In this document: positions 27,712 to 41,375 of the stretch, piece after piece
How the letters are laid out: the number at the start of each line of letters is the position of its first letter
Numbering within the stretch: position 1 is the first letter of the stretch
Origin: Chrysomallon squamiferum
Lineage: Eukaryota > Mollusca > Gastropoda > Neomphalida > Peltospiridae
Assembly: GCA_012295275.1 (NCBI GenBank)
Contig: CM022676.1
Span: forward strand, 11,895,660-11,945,659
DNA: 50,000 nucleotides
Reading direction: 5' to 3'
Notes under the pieces: model-generated
Databases searched by the model: none
What the model saw: only the letters and a program-made list of their open reading frames with translations
What the model was told of the DNA's origin: nothing
Program-made: the position numbers and the translations under genes

Positions 27712-27749
27712 CTGAAGACACGAAAAAAATGTGTTTGTTAGTCAGGTTA

Positions 27750-28653
<904 letters not shown>

Positions 28654-28711
28654 TGTTTGTGTCAGAAAGATAGGCGATAATGACTAAAAGAACGAGCTTT
28701 AAGACTTCCAT
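28654..28711 (-). CDS. Gene C exon 1: signal peptide
   Basis: Minus strand, 58 nt, starting at the ATG right after TTTGTTTGTTTGTAG and ending AACA|GTAAGT in phase 1. It encodes MEVLKLVLLVIIAYLSDTN, a clear hydrophobic signal. A+GT across the junction gives Ser20. The three exons total 795 nt (264 aa). The leader differs from the MQM-type leaders of D and E. Confidence 0.82.
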
Positions 28712-28835
28712 CTACAAACAAACAAACAAATAAATAAATACAATAATAAAAAAATAATAAAAAGTAAAAACCACTACTTCCTAATAAAAAAAAATTGGTG
28801 CAAAAACGCAAATAAGAAAGTAATTATTAAGTTCT

Positions 28836-28874
<39 letters not shown>

Positions 28875-29388
28875 TCTACGTTTTCTGGAAAATTTATGTG
28901 AGTAGAGGATCAGGTTTGAGTAGATTTTGAGTAAATATGTGAGTAATGGTTTACAAATTAAATACATTTTTATGACTACACTATTTTTATTTTTCAAGAA
29001 TTTTTTTGTTCTTCTACATTTTTTCTTTTCAACATCATCATCGTCATCATCATCATCACCATCATTATTATTATTATTATTGTTGTTGTTGTCATTGTTG
29101 TCGATGTTGTAGTTGTTTTTGCAATGTATATACGTGCGTGTGTGTACAGATAGATAGATTATGTAGATTAGATATATTAGATAGACAGACAGATAGATAA
29201 AAGATTTCTGAAAATGTTTATCTTTCATTTTACCTTTCGTCTCATTCTGCTCTTGTCAGTTCTCCCCTGTCTCTGTATATTGTAAAATTAAATACACAAA
29301 TACAGTACAAGATGTGTTATACAGTTTGACGTATATGTTGCATAATTTTTTAGTTCAAATAAATATATACAAAAAATAAATAAACAAA

Positions 29389-29446
<58 letters not shown>

Positions 29447-30085
29447 CACAGAAAACAATGGATACAAAATAAGAATATATAAAACAAAAAATTACATGAA
29501 AACATATTTAAAACACAGCTAACAAAAATGTCAGTTGAATACTAAGAAAAAGGAGTTGTTGTTTCTGTGGTTGTTTTGTAGCCAGTTCTCTAATCCAACA
29601 ATTACATGTAGAAATAAATATGTGTTGACTTTCACGACTATTTCTTTTTACTTGCTCTTGAAATTTTTCGTCTGCAAATCACTGAAAGTTTTCAATCTTT
29701 GCATTTTTGTGGTTGCAAATGTCTACTCGACTTAGCTTATCTTTTTTTTAAGCGATTTATTCACAATTCCAGATTACCTGCTTCACCAACTTATGAAACA
29801 TGTACAAGAATTTTAGAACTTTTCCTCTTGGTCATAGCTCCAGTTACCAGATTCACAAGTGCTTGGATCACTTTATTTGTTTCATTATCATCTAACCTTG
29901 CTTCAAATCCATCCTTTGCTACTTGTGTGAGTGCCTCGTACATCGGAAATTAAAGCTAAATGCAAAAGTTACATCCTACCTCCATCTTGTGAAAGTTAAA
30001 CAGATAGCGCCATCTATTGACTACGGATTAAATGGGGAGCAATAATGTTTTTTCAAGATTTCCTCTGTATTGCTTGGACGCGGTG
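28712..30085. other. Region upstream of gene C; no clear gene
   Basis: (TTTA)n at 28840-28875, CAT/ATT repeats at 29035-29110, and poly(A) at 29390-29444. A 50-codon minus frame at 29791-29943 reads MYEALTQVAKDGFEARLDD and on to LVTGAMTKRKSS, and looks protein-like but is unrecognised; next to it lies 'atagatggcgcta' (29999-30020 region). Confidence 0.4.
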
Positions 30086-31468
30086 TTTATTGTGACATTC
30101 TCATTTCTGTATCCAGCTTTGTTCTTTTTTGGGATGAGCTTGGTTGGGGCGATCAAAAAAAAAAAAAAATAATAATTAGTAAAAGTTTAATAATAAACAG
30201 TTACGCCAAAAACAGCTCTTAATGAATATTTTGTGTCTTATTTATTCTAACAGAGTGTTGTGTTCTTTAATGCTGTGGAAAATTTTAATGGTGAATTGTT
30301 ATTATAGGCTGATTCTAAAATTAGTATTCCAAATGAAATTTCCCCTATTCCAAAAATTAGCTACGAAAATTTCTCCACACAATACACAACTGTCAGGTAG
30401 AAAATGACATAAAGCTACTGGATACAAAACTCTGTCACATCATTTTATTATCTACACACATGGAAGTAACCAGAAAACCAAATGCTTCCTCGAATATCGT
30501 TCATAGTGTAATCAGACTTACATAAGACAAAGAATATTCAATCGACAACACACACACAGTCACACACACATACACACACGAACACACACGAACACACACG
30601 AACATGCACATACACATACAAACACACACGAACACACACAAACACACACGAACATACACATACAAACACACACGAACACACACAAACACACACGAACATA
30701 CACATGAAATTATTCAGGTATTAATTTTGAATTGTATGTGTTTTATCTATGTCACGTTTCTGTTTATGACTAGGTTTGAGTTAATGTGTTCATCTGACAG
30801 ACGTTTATTAGTATATTTTTAGTAATAATTTAAATAAAGTTTTATTACCCTAAAGTTTCTGCTATTTTAGGATGAAAACGAAAAAAACAAAAAAATCATG
30901 ATTGACACGTATCAGGTGGGACAATATATGTAAACAGAAAAACAACAACAAAAGCAGCAACAACAACAACAACACAAAATAATAACAATAAAAGCAAAAA
31001 CTCAGTTTCTATACTAAATCATTATACATTTATTTATTTGTTTGTTTGTTTGTGTAATACTTTTACTGAAGTCGATAAAAGAAAAAAAAAACTTTTTACA
31101 AAACCAAATATATACAATAATAGGCAGACAGACAAATGAATAAATGGACAAACACGCACACACGCATACACACACAAACAGAAATATAGGTATATAGACT
31201 GATTGTATCAGGTACATATATGTAAAAAATAAATGGAAAGACTGAAAAATATATAGATAAACACAGAGATACATGGCTAGAGAAACAAGCAGACACAGCG
31301 ATACACTGATAGACGGACACACAGACAGACAGACAGATAGAAAGATAGATACGTGATAGGTAGAGAGATAGACAGATAGATAGATAGATAGATAGATGGA
31401 TAGATAGATAGATGGATGGATGGTAAGTGTATGTAAAAAAAGGAGAAAACAAAATGACTGGTTTTGCT
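30086..31468. other. 3' flank of gene D, duplicate of 24.75-26.19 kb
   Basis: Matches the gene C 3' flank, including 'aacagagtgttgtgttctttaatgct' (only partly quoted) and the (CA)-rich tract at 30545-30705. A GATA/GACA array at 31310-31420 is specific to this copy. No gene seen. Confidence 0.7.
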
Positions 31469-31474
31469 TTTATT
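31469..31474 (-). terminator. Poly(A) signal for gene D
   Basis: Minus-strand AATAAA about 76 bp past the stop, inside AATAAAAGCAAAACCAGTC, the block shared with genes C and E. Confidence 0.7.
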
Positions 31475-31549
31475 TAACACTCTATAGTGGACGTGTTACA
31501 TGCAATCTACAGGATGTCTACGTTACACTTGTTACAATCTACAGGACGT

Positions 31550-31917
31550 CTACATTACACTTGTTAGGAAAACCTTGTTACTCATTTCGCCCGTGTCAGT
31601 TCCACATCGCCAGGTAGTATCGCCACTTTTCTCGCGGCTGATGACCAGATGGTATTTTCTTACTCTCGGGTTACTTTCACGTGTGCCTTCCCCGCAAGTC
31701 ATTTCAAACTCTGGTTTCTTGTCCAGTCCTTGGCATTCTTTGTCTCCCTGGATGAAGCTGGCAAAATGCTGGGGAAATGTAGACGAACCTTCGACATTTC
31801 TGTAGAAACTGATAAGACTGGACAACATGTTATCTTTCGTTACTGAACACGACAGTTCGACAGGCGAGTTTGGTACGAGGATACTGTCTGAGGCAGCCAA
31901 TATTGTCCGAGTCCCAT
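31550..31917 (-). CDS. Gene D exon 3: second Ig-like domain
   Basis: Minus strand. Acceptor GATCGTTTCAG|AT gives Tyr147; the stop TAG is at 31550. Cysteines C170 (ELSC), C208 (KEC), C221 (MTCGEGT) and C251 (TWRC). SVTKDNMLSSLISFYRNVEG and EFEMTCGEGTRESNPRVRKY align with genes C and E. No membrane anchor. Spliced total 807 nt, 268 aa. Confidence 0.87.
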
Positions 31918-32017
31918 CTGAAACGATCAAAGATTACATAGAACTTCATTTCTCACGAAACCTTTAAACAGTGATCCTTAAAAGACTGGCGAGTATGTAT
32001 ACAATGTGCAAAGATTC

Positions 32018-32929
32018 TTCCCCCCTGGATATTTTCTCCCAATCAGTTCCCCCTGTCATTACCCCGCTGTTGATTGCCCCCTTAGATCATTTCCCCCTCG
32101 TGACAATTCCCCCTGCCTACCATGCCAAGGATAACTGATCTCTTGTACTGGATATATAACCACAACTGTATATAATATAAACTGTTTATTTAGAAAAATT
32201 TCATATTGCAAGTAGATTCATAATTTTTTTGGTCGACACATTTTACATCTGGAGATTGTGAGCAACACCACGGAGGACGTCCAGGCGACCTCTGTTGCCG
32301 TAGTCTGTGATCACAGTCTGAAGCCGCTGGGTGAAGACGTCTCTGTAGACGTGACGTTGTGGATGGTGGGGCTTCACCGGCCAGTATCTGGTTCACTGTC
32401 GTTGTGGTGCATTCATTGTCTCTACAACCTTGCGTTTCATAGAAGCCGTAACTGTTAAACTTCAGCTCCACCCATATCACGAGACTGTTGACTGGTATTG
32501 GCAGCGATTGGTCTCGTGTCCGGATTGCTCCATTTAAAACTCTAACTTTGCATTGTCCACTGTTATGTTTGCTCTTTTTGCGTAATTCACACTTATAAGA
32601 CACTACACCATTTGCAAGATAGTATCTGCTTAATGTAGAGACAGCCATCAAGAATCAACGTTTTTACTTCGAGTAACCGCCTGCAGAGAAGCGCTAACCA
32701 GCAGACTGACAGCAGTCACTGAAGCTGAGCAGTTAACAGAGCTGATGTGTTTTTTTATTCAGTTTAAATTAGAGATTAAAGAGAACAATACTCAGGTCTG
32801 TAAGTCTGGATATTTGACAGTTAAAACAGGGGGGAATTGTCACGGGGGGTAATGACCTAGGACGGAAATCACCAGGGGCAAAATGACCGAGGGGGTAATT
32901 GACTGGGGGGGGAAATATCCGAAGGGGGG
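32018..32929. mobile_element. Inverted-repeat DNA transposon, Mutator-like candidate, in gene D intron 2
   Basis: Terminal inverted repeats lie at 32018-32114 and 32827-32929. Each is built from about six iterations of a ~16-19 bp phrase ending in a C5 or G5 run (for example TCATTTCCCCC, TGACAATTCCCCC). A likely target duplication flanks them: TGCAAAGATTC at 32007-32017 and TGCAAATTC at 32930-32938. Between them a minus frame (32190-32651, 153 codons) begins STLSRYYLANGVVSYKCELR and continues GQCKVRV, resembling a FLYWCH-type zinc finger, a domain known with some MULE transposons. No transposase core is present, so it looks nonautonomous. Family assignment is inference. Confidence 0.65.
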
Positions 32930-33072
32930 TGCAAATTCCCTGACACCTATCTAAAACGACTGACAGTACGACTTCACGTCCGACTTAACCCGGTTTAACT
33001 GAACAAATCACGAATCGATCAAAACCACGATGTACGATACTTAACACGTGTGACACGTGCGTCAAAACTCAC

Positions 33073-33453
33073 AGGATTCCGCCAGAGCGAGGCGAAGGAT
33101 TCTGCTGTGCTGCATGTGCGCCTGACACTTCCACAGCGTGTCGTCCGGGAACGACGTCATGCTTCCGACTCTGACGATCCTGTAGTGGTACAGCTTCCAC
33201 AGCGACAGCCTGTCGTTCGTGCCCAGGCCGCAGCTGATGGAGTTGCGCGGAGGCCACTGCTCGCTGAGGTAGCAGACGCCGTCTCGCGTCTGGTGGAAGA
33301 TCGCTCGCTTGTAAAACCTGCCGTCCCTGCCCCGCGCGAACACCGTCACCAGATACGAGGCTGCCAGGAAACCTCGCGTTGCGCACGTGAACGTGAAGCT
33401 CTGGTTTCGGATGGCGACGTCGTTGCTGTAGGTAAACACGACGTATCCGTGAC
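33073..33453 (-). CDS. Gene D exon 2: first Ig-like domain
   Basis: Minus strand. Acceptor GTGCCTGCAG|GT and donor GAATCCT|GTGAGT, both phase 1; T+GT gives Cys20. Cysteines C43 (FTFTC), C80 (DGVC), C94 (ISCGLGT) and C129 (LWKC). It reads HGYVVFTYSNDVAIRNQSF and GRDGRFYKRAIFHQTRDG, close to gene C's first domain. CpG-rich for this region. Downstream of this exon the intron carries the inverted-repeat element. Confidence 0.88.
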
Positions 33454-33499
33454 CTGCAGGCACGAGACACGCTCTGATTAATCAGAGTGTTGCACACAC

Positions 33500-33958
33500 A
33501 GCTGAAATCACTGATAGCGTATGTTGAACATGTTTGAAATGAACTCATATGAGTCTGTGATGAAAATGAAGTAACAGTTTGAACATATCTGAGTGTGAAC
33601 TGTGTGTATCACAATGTGTCATTGCTTTCGTTGTTGTTTTTGTTGTTGTTACTGCTGTGAATTGCTCTTATAGTTAATTTACTTTTACTCTTGTTATTAT
33701 TCTTATTCTTGTTGTTATTATTAGTATTATTACTGGTAGTAGCAGTTGTAGTAGCAGTAGCAGTACTAGTAGTAACAGAAGTAATAATCGTTATTGTTCT
33801 TGTCTTAGCAGTTGTAGCTTATTTTGTAAACATAGCTTGTTACAGTTTTTCTTATCATTGTCATTACTGTTGTCGTTACTGTTGATTTTTGTTGTAATTT
33901 TTATTATCGACGTTGTTATTCTTTTCGTTGTTGCTGTGATTAAAAATAACGAACTCAC
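33500..33958. other. Gene D intron 1
   Basis: 458 bp of TTG/TAG-rich microsatellite-like DNA (33630-33930). Its first bases after the donor (GTGAGTTCGTTATTTTTAAT) are nearly the same as gene E intron 1. Confidence 0.7.
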
Positions 33959-34016
33959 ATATCACGTGATCCACTGATGAAACCAAAAAGAGTAAAATCA
34001 CAGAAAACATCTGCAT
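33959..34016 (-). CDS. Gene D exon 1: signal peptide
   Basis: Minus strand, 58 nt: ATG directly after ACTTTAACTTAACAG, donor ATAT|GTGAGT, phase 1. It encodes MQMFSVILLFLVSSVDHVI, then Cys20 across the intron. Only 7 of 58 bases differ from gene E's signal exon 3.66 kb away on the other strand. Confidence 0.85.
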
Positions 34017-34029
34017 CTGTTAAGTTAAA

Positions 34030-34440
34030 GTTCTAATTAGACAGTAATTATACATCGAGTAGACAGGAGTGTAGACAGTAATTATACACTGAGTAGACAG
34101 GAATGTAGACCGTAATTAGACAGGAATGTATACATTAATTAGACAGGAATGTATACATTAATTAGACAGGAATGTATACATTATACACCGAGTAGAGAGG
34201 CGTGTAGACAGTAATTATACACTGAGTAGACATCAGTGTAGACAGTAACTGTACACTGAGTAGACCGATAACACTGAGTATCACAGTGAGTAGAGAATTA
34301 TCACATTGTTAGTAGTGTATTGTTACACAGTGAGTAGATTATTACTATTATTATCATCATTATTATTATTATTATTATTACTATTACACTGTGAGTAGAT
34401 AATTATCATATTGTTTATTTCATAGTGAGTAGAAAATTAC
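34030..34440. repeat. Upstream repeat of gene D (gtagacagtaattatacactga)
   Basis: An imperfect tandem repeat of 'actgagtagacaggaatgtagacagtaattatac' type. Its reverse complement matches the repeat just upstream of gene E at 37.5-37.67 kb. Confidence 0.85.
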
Positions 34441-35056
34441 CACTGTAAGTAAATAATTGGAAAGTGTTTTGTACATATCGATAATGAAGGATAACTTTTT
34501 CAGTACAAACTGATTTCGTAAGATCATATCTTTCTAAAACTTGAAAATGCCAAAGATTCAAATATTTGACATAATCATGTTGCTTATTTTTTACCAGATT
34601 CATCTCATCTTGATTGAACGATTCCCCAGTAGTTTGAACTGCAATAAAATGTGTTGTACACAGCGACTGGAGAATAAGATGTACACAGAAATAATTGAAT
34701 AAAGGTAATTATTGACCAAATAAATAATAATAAAATGGAAAATTAATGAAATACCGCACTCTTTCTTCAAATGTGTGGCTGTGGCTTTTTTTCTCGAAAC
34801 AATGGATGCTAGATATGCACATGTATGGATTATCTATTAGTCTGTGTTTCTGTATTTAGTTGTTTGCATGTGGGTGTGTTTATATATAAATAAATATATA
34901 CAGATGGACAGATGGTGGTGCTACTAGAAATTCAGTAGCTATATTTATTCATTTTGAGAAAGTTCATATTTTGGTATTTTTATTTATCATTATTATTATT
35001 ATAGTTATTATTATTGATGTCCTTGCTTTTCTTATTATTGAAATAAATAAAAAGAA

Positions 35057-35088
<32 letters not shown>

Positions 35089-35850
35089 CAAACAAAAAAC
35101 AAAAGCCAGTCAAAAATAATACATTTAGTTAAACATCTGTCAAACTCGACTGTGCATGTACGAATATTGTGTGAAATATGTTTACATATTGCATTGCTGT
35201 TTTTCTTTCTGTTTACCATCTACAACACACCGTCCACTCATTCTGTGATATTTATCGAATTCACTAATTACATGCATCCTATACACAAATACTATACACA
35301 CATACTATACACACATACTATACACACATACTATACACACATACTATACACACATACTATACACACATACAATAAACACATACTATACACACGTACTATA
35401 AACACATACTATACACACACACTACACACGAACTTTCTTTACGTCATTGCCTGCTATATCACATTTATTCAATACAAAATAAACACTCTCAAGATATATA
35501 TTTTTTATAGTGAGTATCTGGTTACAAGGACTCTGTACTCAGTATATAATCAATGTCTACTCACTTTGTAATCGCAGTGTAGACTCACTCGTATGTAACA
35601 GTATTAAATATAAATAAAACATGATATTGCACACATATAACACACAGCAGTCAATATAAATAAGACATGTTATTATAAAGACTGACATGTATCTCACAGT
35701 GTTAAATAAAAATCTAACGATTTCCTTGTGCTTTTATGATACTACTACTTCTAGTGTTGCTGCTATTTCTAGTACTACTACTAGTAATAATGTTAAACAA
35801 TAATAACCAGAGCAATAATAATATCAATGATAAAGATGATAATGACGATG

Positions 35851-35905
<55 letters not shown>

Positions 35906-36190
35906 TGATGATAATAATAATAATAATAATAATAATTGAAACAAAACAAGAATAACAAAAACAACAAATAATCATACCAGTAACAGAAACATAAAAAAAA
36001 ACAATACTATAAAAAAGTAGCAACAAGAAAGACACAGTTATAACAGTACGAAGTCTGAATTAACATGAAGCATTTTCAGTAGACACTTTCAAACATGTTT
36101 TGTTTATGCTTTCAGTTACACAATTTAAAAAAAAAAACAAGTAATTTCCTTTTCGTTTCATATCTGTCTATCTATCTATCTATCTATCTG

Positions 36191-36270
<80 letters not shown>

Positions 36271-36931
36271 ATTTTGACTATGGAGAGAGTATAACCTCAA
36301 ATAAATAAAAATCTATATTAAAATAAGTATAGAAGAAAACAAAACAATAACAAAATATGCAATAAAAAGGAAAAATAGAATGAAGAAAAAGAAAAAATCT
36401 GATGAATTCAATTCCAATAAAAAAATGAATATAACTGAATTTTATGTGTTAATAAATTATGTAATAGTAAGTACGTTAATGAATATATATGTGTGTATGT
36501 GTTAATTTGTTATATAATCTTCAGATGAATATTTTCATTTGATAATTTTACGTTGATACATCCACAGGCATATCTCAAATGGTGCGATATTCCACTATGT
36601 TCCTGTATAATCTGTGTCTGTCTCTTGTCTTTCTCTCTGTCTTTCATTATTTGGTTATTTTCTGGTAATAACTGTTTGTACTGAAGAGGTTCTGTAACTA
36701 GTATGAAACCAGCTTTTTTCTTTTCTTTATTTAACACACAGCCACACACACGAACAGACATAAAGCTAGAGAGACAGAATAGATATAGTTATGTGATTTG
36801 TGTGTTTACACTTGTACACAAGCTTCATTTCTAGTGTAACTGTTTACGCACGTAACTAAAACATACGATATGTCATTTCGTTTCTGTTTCATTATTTCAT
36901 TATTATTTTTATTATTATGATTATGATTATG

Positions 36932-36970
<39 letters not shown>

Positions 36971-37295
36971 TATATTTTTTTTAAACAATTACTACTGTTA
37001 CTCAAATATTTCTGAGTGAGAGACTTGTGTGTTATGTATGTTTGTTTTCTTACACTTTACTTGTTTAATCTAGAAAATTCTTTCAGCAGACTATTTCACA
37101 ATAGCTAGTCACTATAAACAGATCACTTTACATTCCTTCCCTAGTTTCCTCATATAATCTCCTTTCTTTTTAACTAGCCAATGTCTGCTTTATTATACAC
37201 GAAGTAACTGACCAATCATTATGTACAAGAAACTGTCCAATCATTTACTCACAGTGTCGTAATTTTCTACTTACTATGAAATAAAACTCTAATCA
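34441..37295. other. Shared upstream region between divergent genes D and E
   Basis: Contains a poly(A)-rich tract at 35040-35100, a 13-bp repeat (catactatacaca) at 35280-35425, (AAT)n at 35845-35937 close to the symmetry centre, (CTAT)n at 36167-36270, and ATT at 36900-36965. No gene seen. Any promoters of D and E, and noncoding first exons, should lie here or in the repeats at each edge. Confidence 0.55.
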
Positions 37296-37672
37296 CTGCG
37301 TCATAACTCTCTACACACAGTGCAAAAATAGTCTACTGACTGCGTAATAACTCTACACACAGTGCAAAAATAGTCAACTGACTGCGTAATAACTCTCTAC
37401 ACACAGTGCAAAAATAGTCTACTGACTGCGTAATAACTCTCTACACACAGTTATCTGTCTACTCAACATATAATTACTGTCTGCAAAACTACTGACTGTT
37501 TTAATACTCGGTGTAAGTAATTACTGTCTGCAATTTAATGTTTACTCAGTGTATAATTACTGTTATCTGTCATTATAATTACTGTCTACATTGCTGTCTA
37601 CTCAGTGTATAATTACTGTCTACACTTCTGTCTACTCAGTGTATAATTAATGTCTACTGTGAAATTTAATTT
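37296..37672. repeat. Upstream repeat of gene E
   Basis: First a ~44-bp unit (ctctacacacagtgcaaaaa...) in three or four copies at 37310-37450, then 'tctactcagtgtataattactg' copies to 37670, mirroring the repeat above gene D. Confidence 0.85.
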
Positions 37673-37677
37673 AACAG

Positions 37678-37735
37678 ATGCAGATGTCTTCTGTGATTTT
37701 ACTTTCATTGGTTATATCAGTGAATCACGTGATAT
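37678..37735 (+). CDS. Gene E exon 1: signal peptide
   Basis: 58 nt: ATG directly after aatttaatttaacag, donor ATAT|GTGAGT, phase 1. It encodes MQMSSVILLSLVISVNHVI; Cys20 is completed by exon 2. Near-identical to the gene D leader. Confidence 0.87.
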
Positions 37736-38032
37736 GTGAGTTCATTATTTATAATCACAACAACGGCAACAATAACAGCTTTGACAATGATAACAACAAC
37801 AACACTAAAATACAATGACAATTATAATGACTGCAAAAAATCCACTACAACAACAAAGACAAAAACAATAAGAACAGAATTATTCTGTAGCTACTACTAC
37901 TACTACTTTGACTACTATGCTACTACTACTACCACTGATGAGAGTATTAAACAGTAATAATAATGAAAATAATAACATTTCTGCTGCTTCTGCTACTGCT
38001 ACCACTATAATTACTACTACTACTACTACTAC

Positions 38033-38087
<55 letters not shown>

Positions 38088-38100
38088 CACTCACCGCAAT

Positions 38101-38140
<40 letters not shown>

Positions 38141-38339
38141 CAAACAATAAGGAAGAAAATAATCTGAGTTCACTTGAAATATTTTCAGTTTACACTTTGG
38201 GCTCATATCAAACATTCTGAGTATACAGGCTGAGTTGACACGAAACATTTTCAGTACACGCTATCAATTGTTGTCAGCTTATTTCAGCAGCGTACGTAAG
38301 ATTCTGACTAATTGTTTCAAAAATGTTTCGAGTCTTCAG
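37736..38339. repeat. Gene E intron 1, microsatellite-rich
   Basis: Holds CTA/CTG runs, (AAT)n at 38037-38085 and (AAC)n at 38101-38142. The last 60 bp are unique and end in gtttcgagtcttcag. Confidence 0.8.
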
Positions 38340-38717
38340 GTGATGAAGAGGTAGTGCTTACTGCCAGTATCAGATTGGCCATACCAGACACAGACGTGAC
38401 GTTCAGCTGCAGAGTACACGTACGTGACAACGCGTACGTCGTCGTGTTCCGACAGAAAGACGCGCAGGGCAAGACGTACAGGTTTGCTAAGATGTTCCAG
38501 ACTCGCGACGGACGTTGTCGCCGTCTTGATCAGTGGCCGCAGGGTGACTCTGTTACCTGCGGAGAGGGCACAAACACGAGTAACGCAGAGTGGACAGTGT
38601 TCCACTATAAAGCCGCCAGAGTTGGAAGTATCCAACAGGTACCTGATGTTACGCTATGGAAGTGCGAGGCATTTGATATCGTGAGCAAGGTACTTCGATT
38701 TACCGTGGCGAGAACTA
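38340..38717 (+). CDS. Gene E exon 2: first Ig-like domain
   Basis: Acceptor cgagtcttcag|GT and donor GAACTA|GTGAGT, both phase 1. Residues 20-145 with cysteines C43 (VTFSC), C79 (DGRC), C93 (VTCGEGT) and C128 (LWKC). KDAQGKTYRFAKMFQTRDGR corresponds to the strand-rich middle of genes C and D. The mature N-terminus (DEEVVLTASIRLAIPDTD) is unlike gene D's despite the nearly shared leader. Confidence 0.9.
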
Positions 38718-38904
38718 GTGAGTTTGATCTTTATCAGATTTATTGTCTTCCATCATAGCTTCGACCGATTCATGAATTTTAATTTACATTGTTACTATTA
38801 ATCATGTCAAATGCGATATAGACTAGTTCCTGTTTGTCGTGATCACCATTGAAAGCTTTCATGACAAATTAAATCTAATACAGTATAAAATTCTGATGTT
38901 GCAG

Positions 38905-39260
38905 ATGAAGAGTTTGATATAAAACTGACTGCTTCATACGGACAAGAATCGACTGTTGAACTGACGTGTTCAGTACCGAAAGATAAAATGTTCTCTCCTA
39001 TTATTAGTTTCTACCCAAACTTCAAACCTTCTACTGAATGTGATGGACCTGACGTCAGTTTTCTGCAGGGAGATGGTGAGTGTTTTGCACTGGACACGAA
39101 ACCAGGGTTAGAAATGAGCTGCGGGGAAGGCACGTTTGAAAGTGAGTCGGAAGTCAGAAGATATCGTCTGGTTATGAAGCGTGAGGACGTTCGCCAGACT
39201 TCCTGGCGATGTGGAATTTACACGTGCGAAATGAGCAACGAAGTCGTCATAACAGTCTAG
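38905..39260 (+). CDS. Gene E exon 3: second Ig-like domain
   Basis: Acceptor ttctgatgttgcag|AT completes Asn146; stop TAG at 39258. Core cysteines C167 (ELTC), C205 (GDGEC), C218 (MSCGEGT) and C248 (SWRC). Two further cysteines, C191 (PSTEC) and C253 (YTCEM), are absent from genes C and D, where position 253 is Gly; they could pair. Intron 2 is only 187 bp and carries no repeat or transposon. The chain ends MSNEVVITV without an anchor. Total 792 nt, 263 aa. Confidence 0.9.
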
Positions 39261-39305
39261 ACAACGAGATCCTGGGACTGCACGTGTAACGTGTAACACA
39301 GTTTT

Positions 39306-39311
39306 AATAAA
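39306..39311 (+). terminator. Poly(A) signal for gene E
   Basis: AATAAAAATAAAACCAGTC, 45 bp past the stop, aligning with the 3' ends of genes C and D. Confidence 0.7.
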
Positions 39312-39329
39312 AATAAAACCAGTCATTTA

Positions 39330-40925
<1,596 letters not shown>

Positions 40926-40931
40926 TTTAAT
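40926..40931 (-). terminator. Possible variant poly(A) signal ATTAAA for gene G
   Basis: ATTAAA on the minus strand 65 bp beyond the gene G stop. No AATAAA is closer. Confidence 0.35.
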
Positions 40932-40995
40932 ATTTTGTTTTCAGGATATTTTAGTATGCATGTTTGTCTGTGTTTCTTAATCTGTGTACTTCAGT

Positions 40996-41375
40996 TTATG
41001 TTTTAACAGAGTAAAGGTTGCTTCTTATTCCTGTTTTGAGTTCTTCACACCACCAGTTTGTCAGATCGGGGCCTTCAAGACCCGAGTCCTTCTCCAGCCG
41101 GTCAATGACGAGTTTGTAGATCATCACTGTAGTGGACACGTCTTTCCTCAGCTTCTGACACGCGATGGAGTAACCTGGAGGCAGCTTGCTGAACAGGATG
41201 CACTCGAAGTGGAACTGAACCACGGACACGAAGCTGCTCGTGTACGCTTTCTTTATCTCCTTGTAGAAAGCAATGATGAACGTGTCGTCGTGGTCCTCGG
41301 CAAACAGACACGACAACGTGAACGGCTTGTGCAGCCTGGCGAAACCCGGCGAGCCAACCATCATCATCGTGTACA
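40996..41375 (-). CDS. Gene G terminal exon: Ig-like domain
   Basis: Minus strand. Acceptor TTTGTTTTCCAG|TG in phase 1, stop TAA at 40996, 126 residues. Cysteines at exon residues 23 (TLSC), 59 (HFEC), 73 (IACQKL) and 110 (NWWC) keep the family spacing, but CGxGT has become CQKLR. FIIAFYKEIKKAYTSSFVSV matches the FYK/FYR strand of the family. A matching signal exon was not found. A 42-nt signal-like frame at 43694-43735 ends in a donor but in phase 0, and the exon at 42304-42446 is phase-compatible but ankyrin-like. The gene may be incomplete or have a distant first exon. Confidence 0.7.

Noticed and set aside
27254-27715. 153-codon plus frame over gene C exon 2, and the 143-codon frame at 33050-33481
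   Set aside because: Antisense shadows produced by the GC-rich coding strand of the Ig exons.
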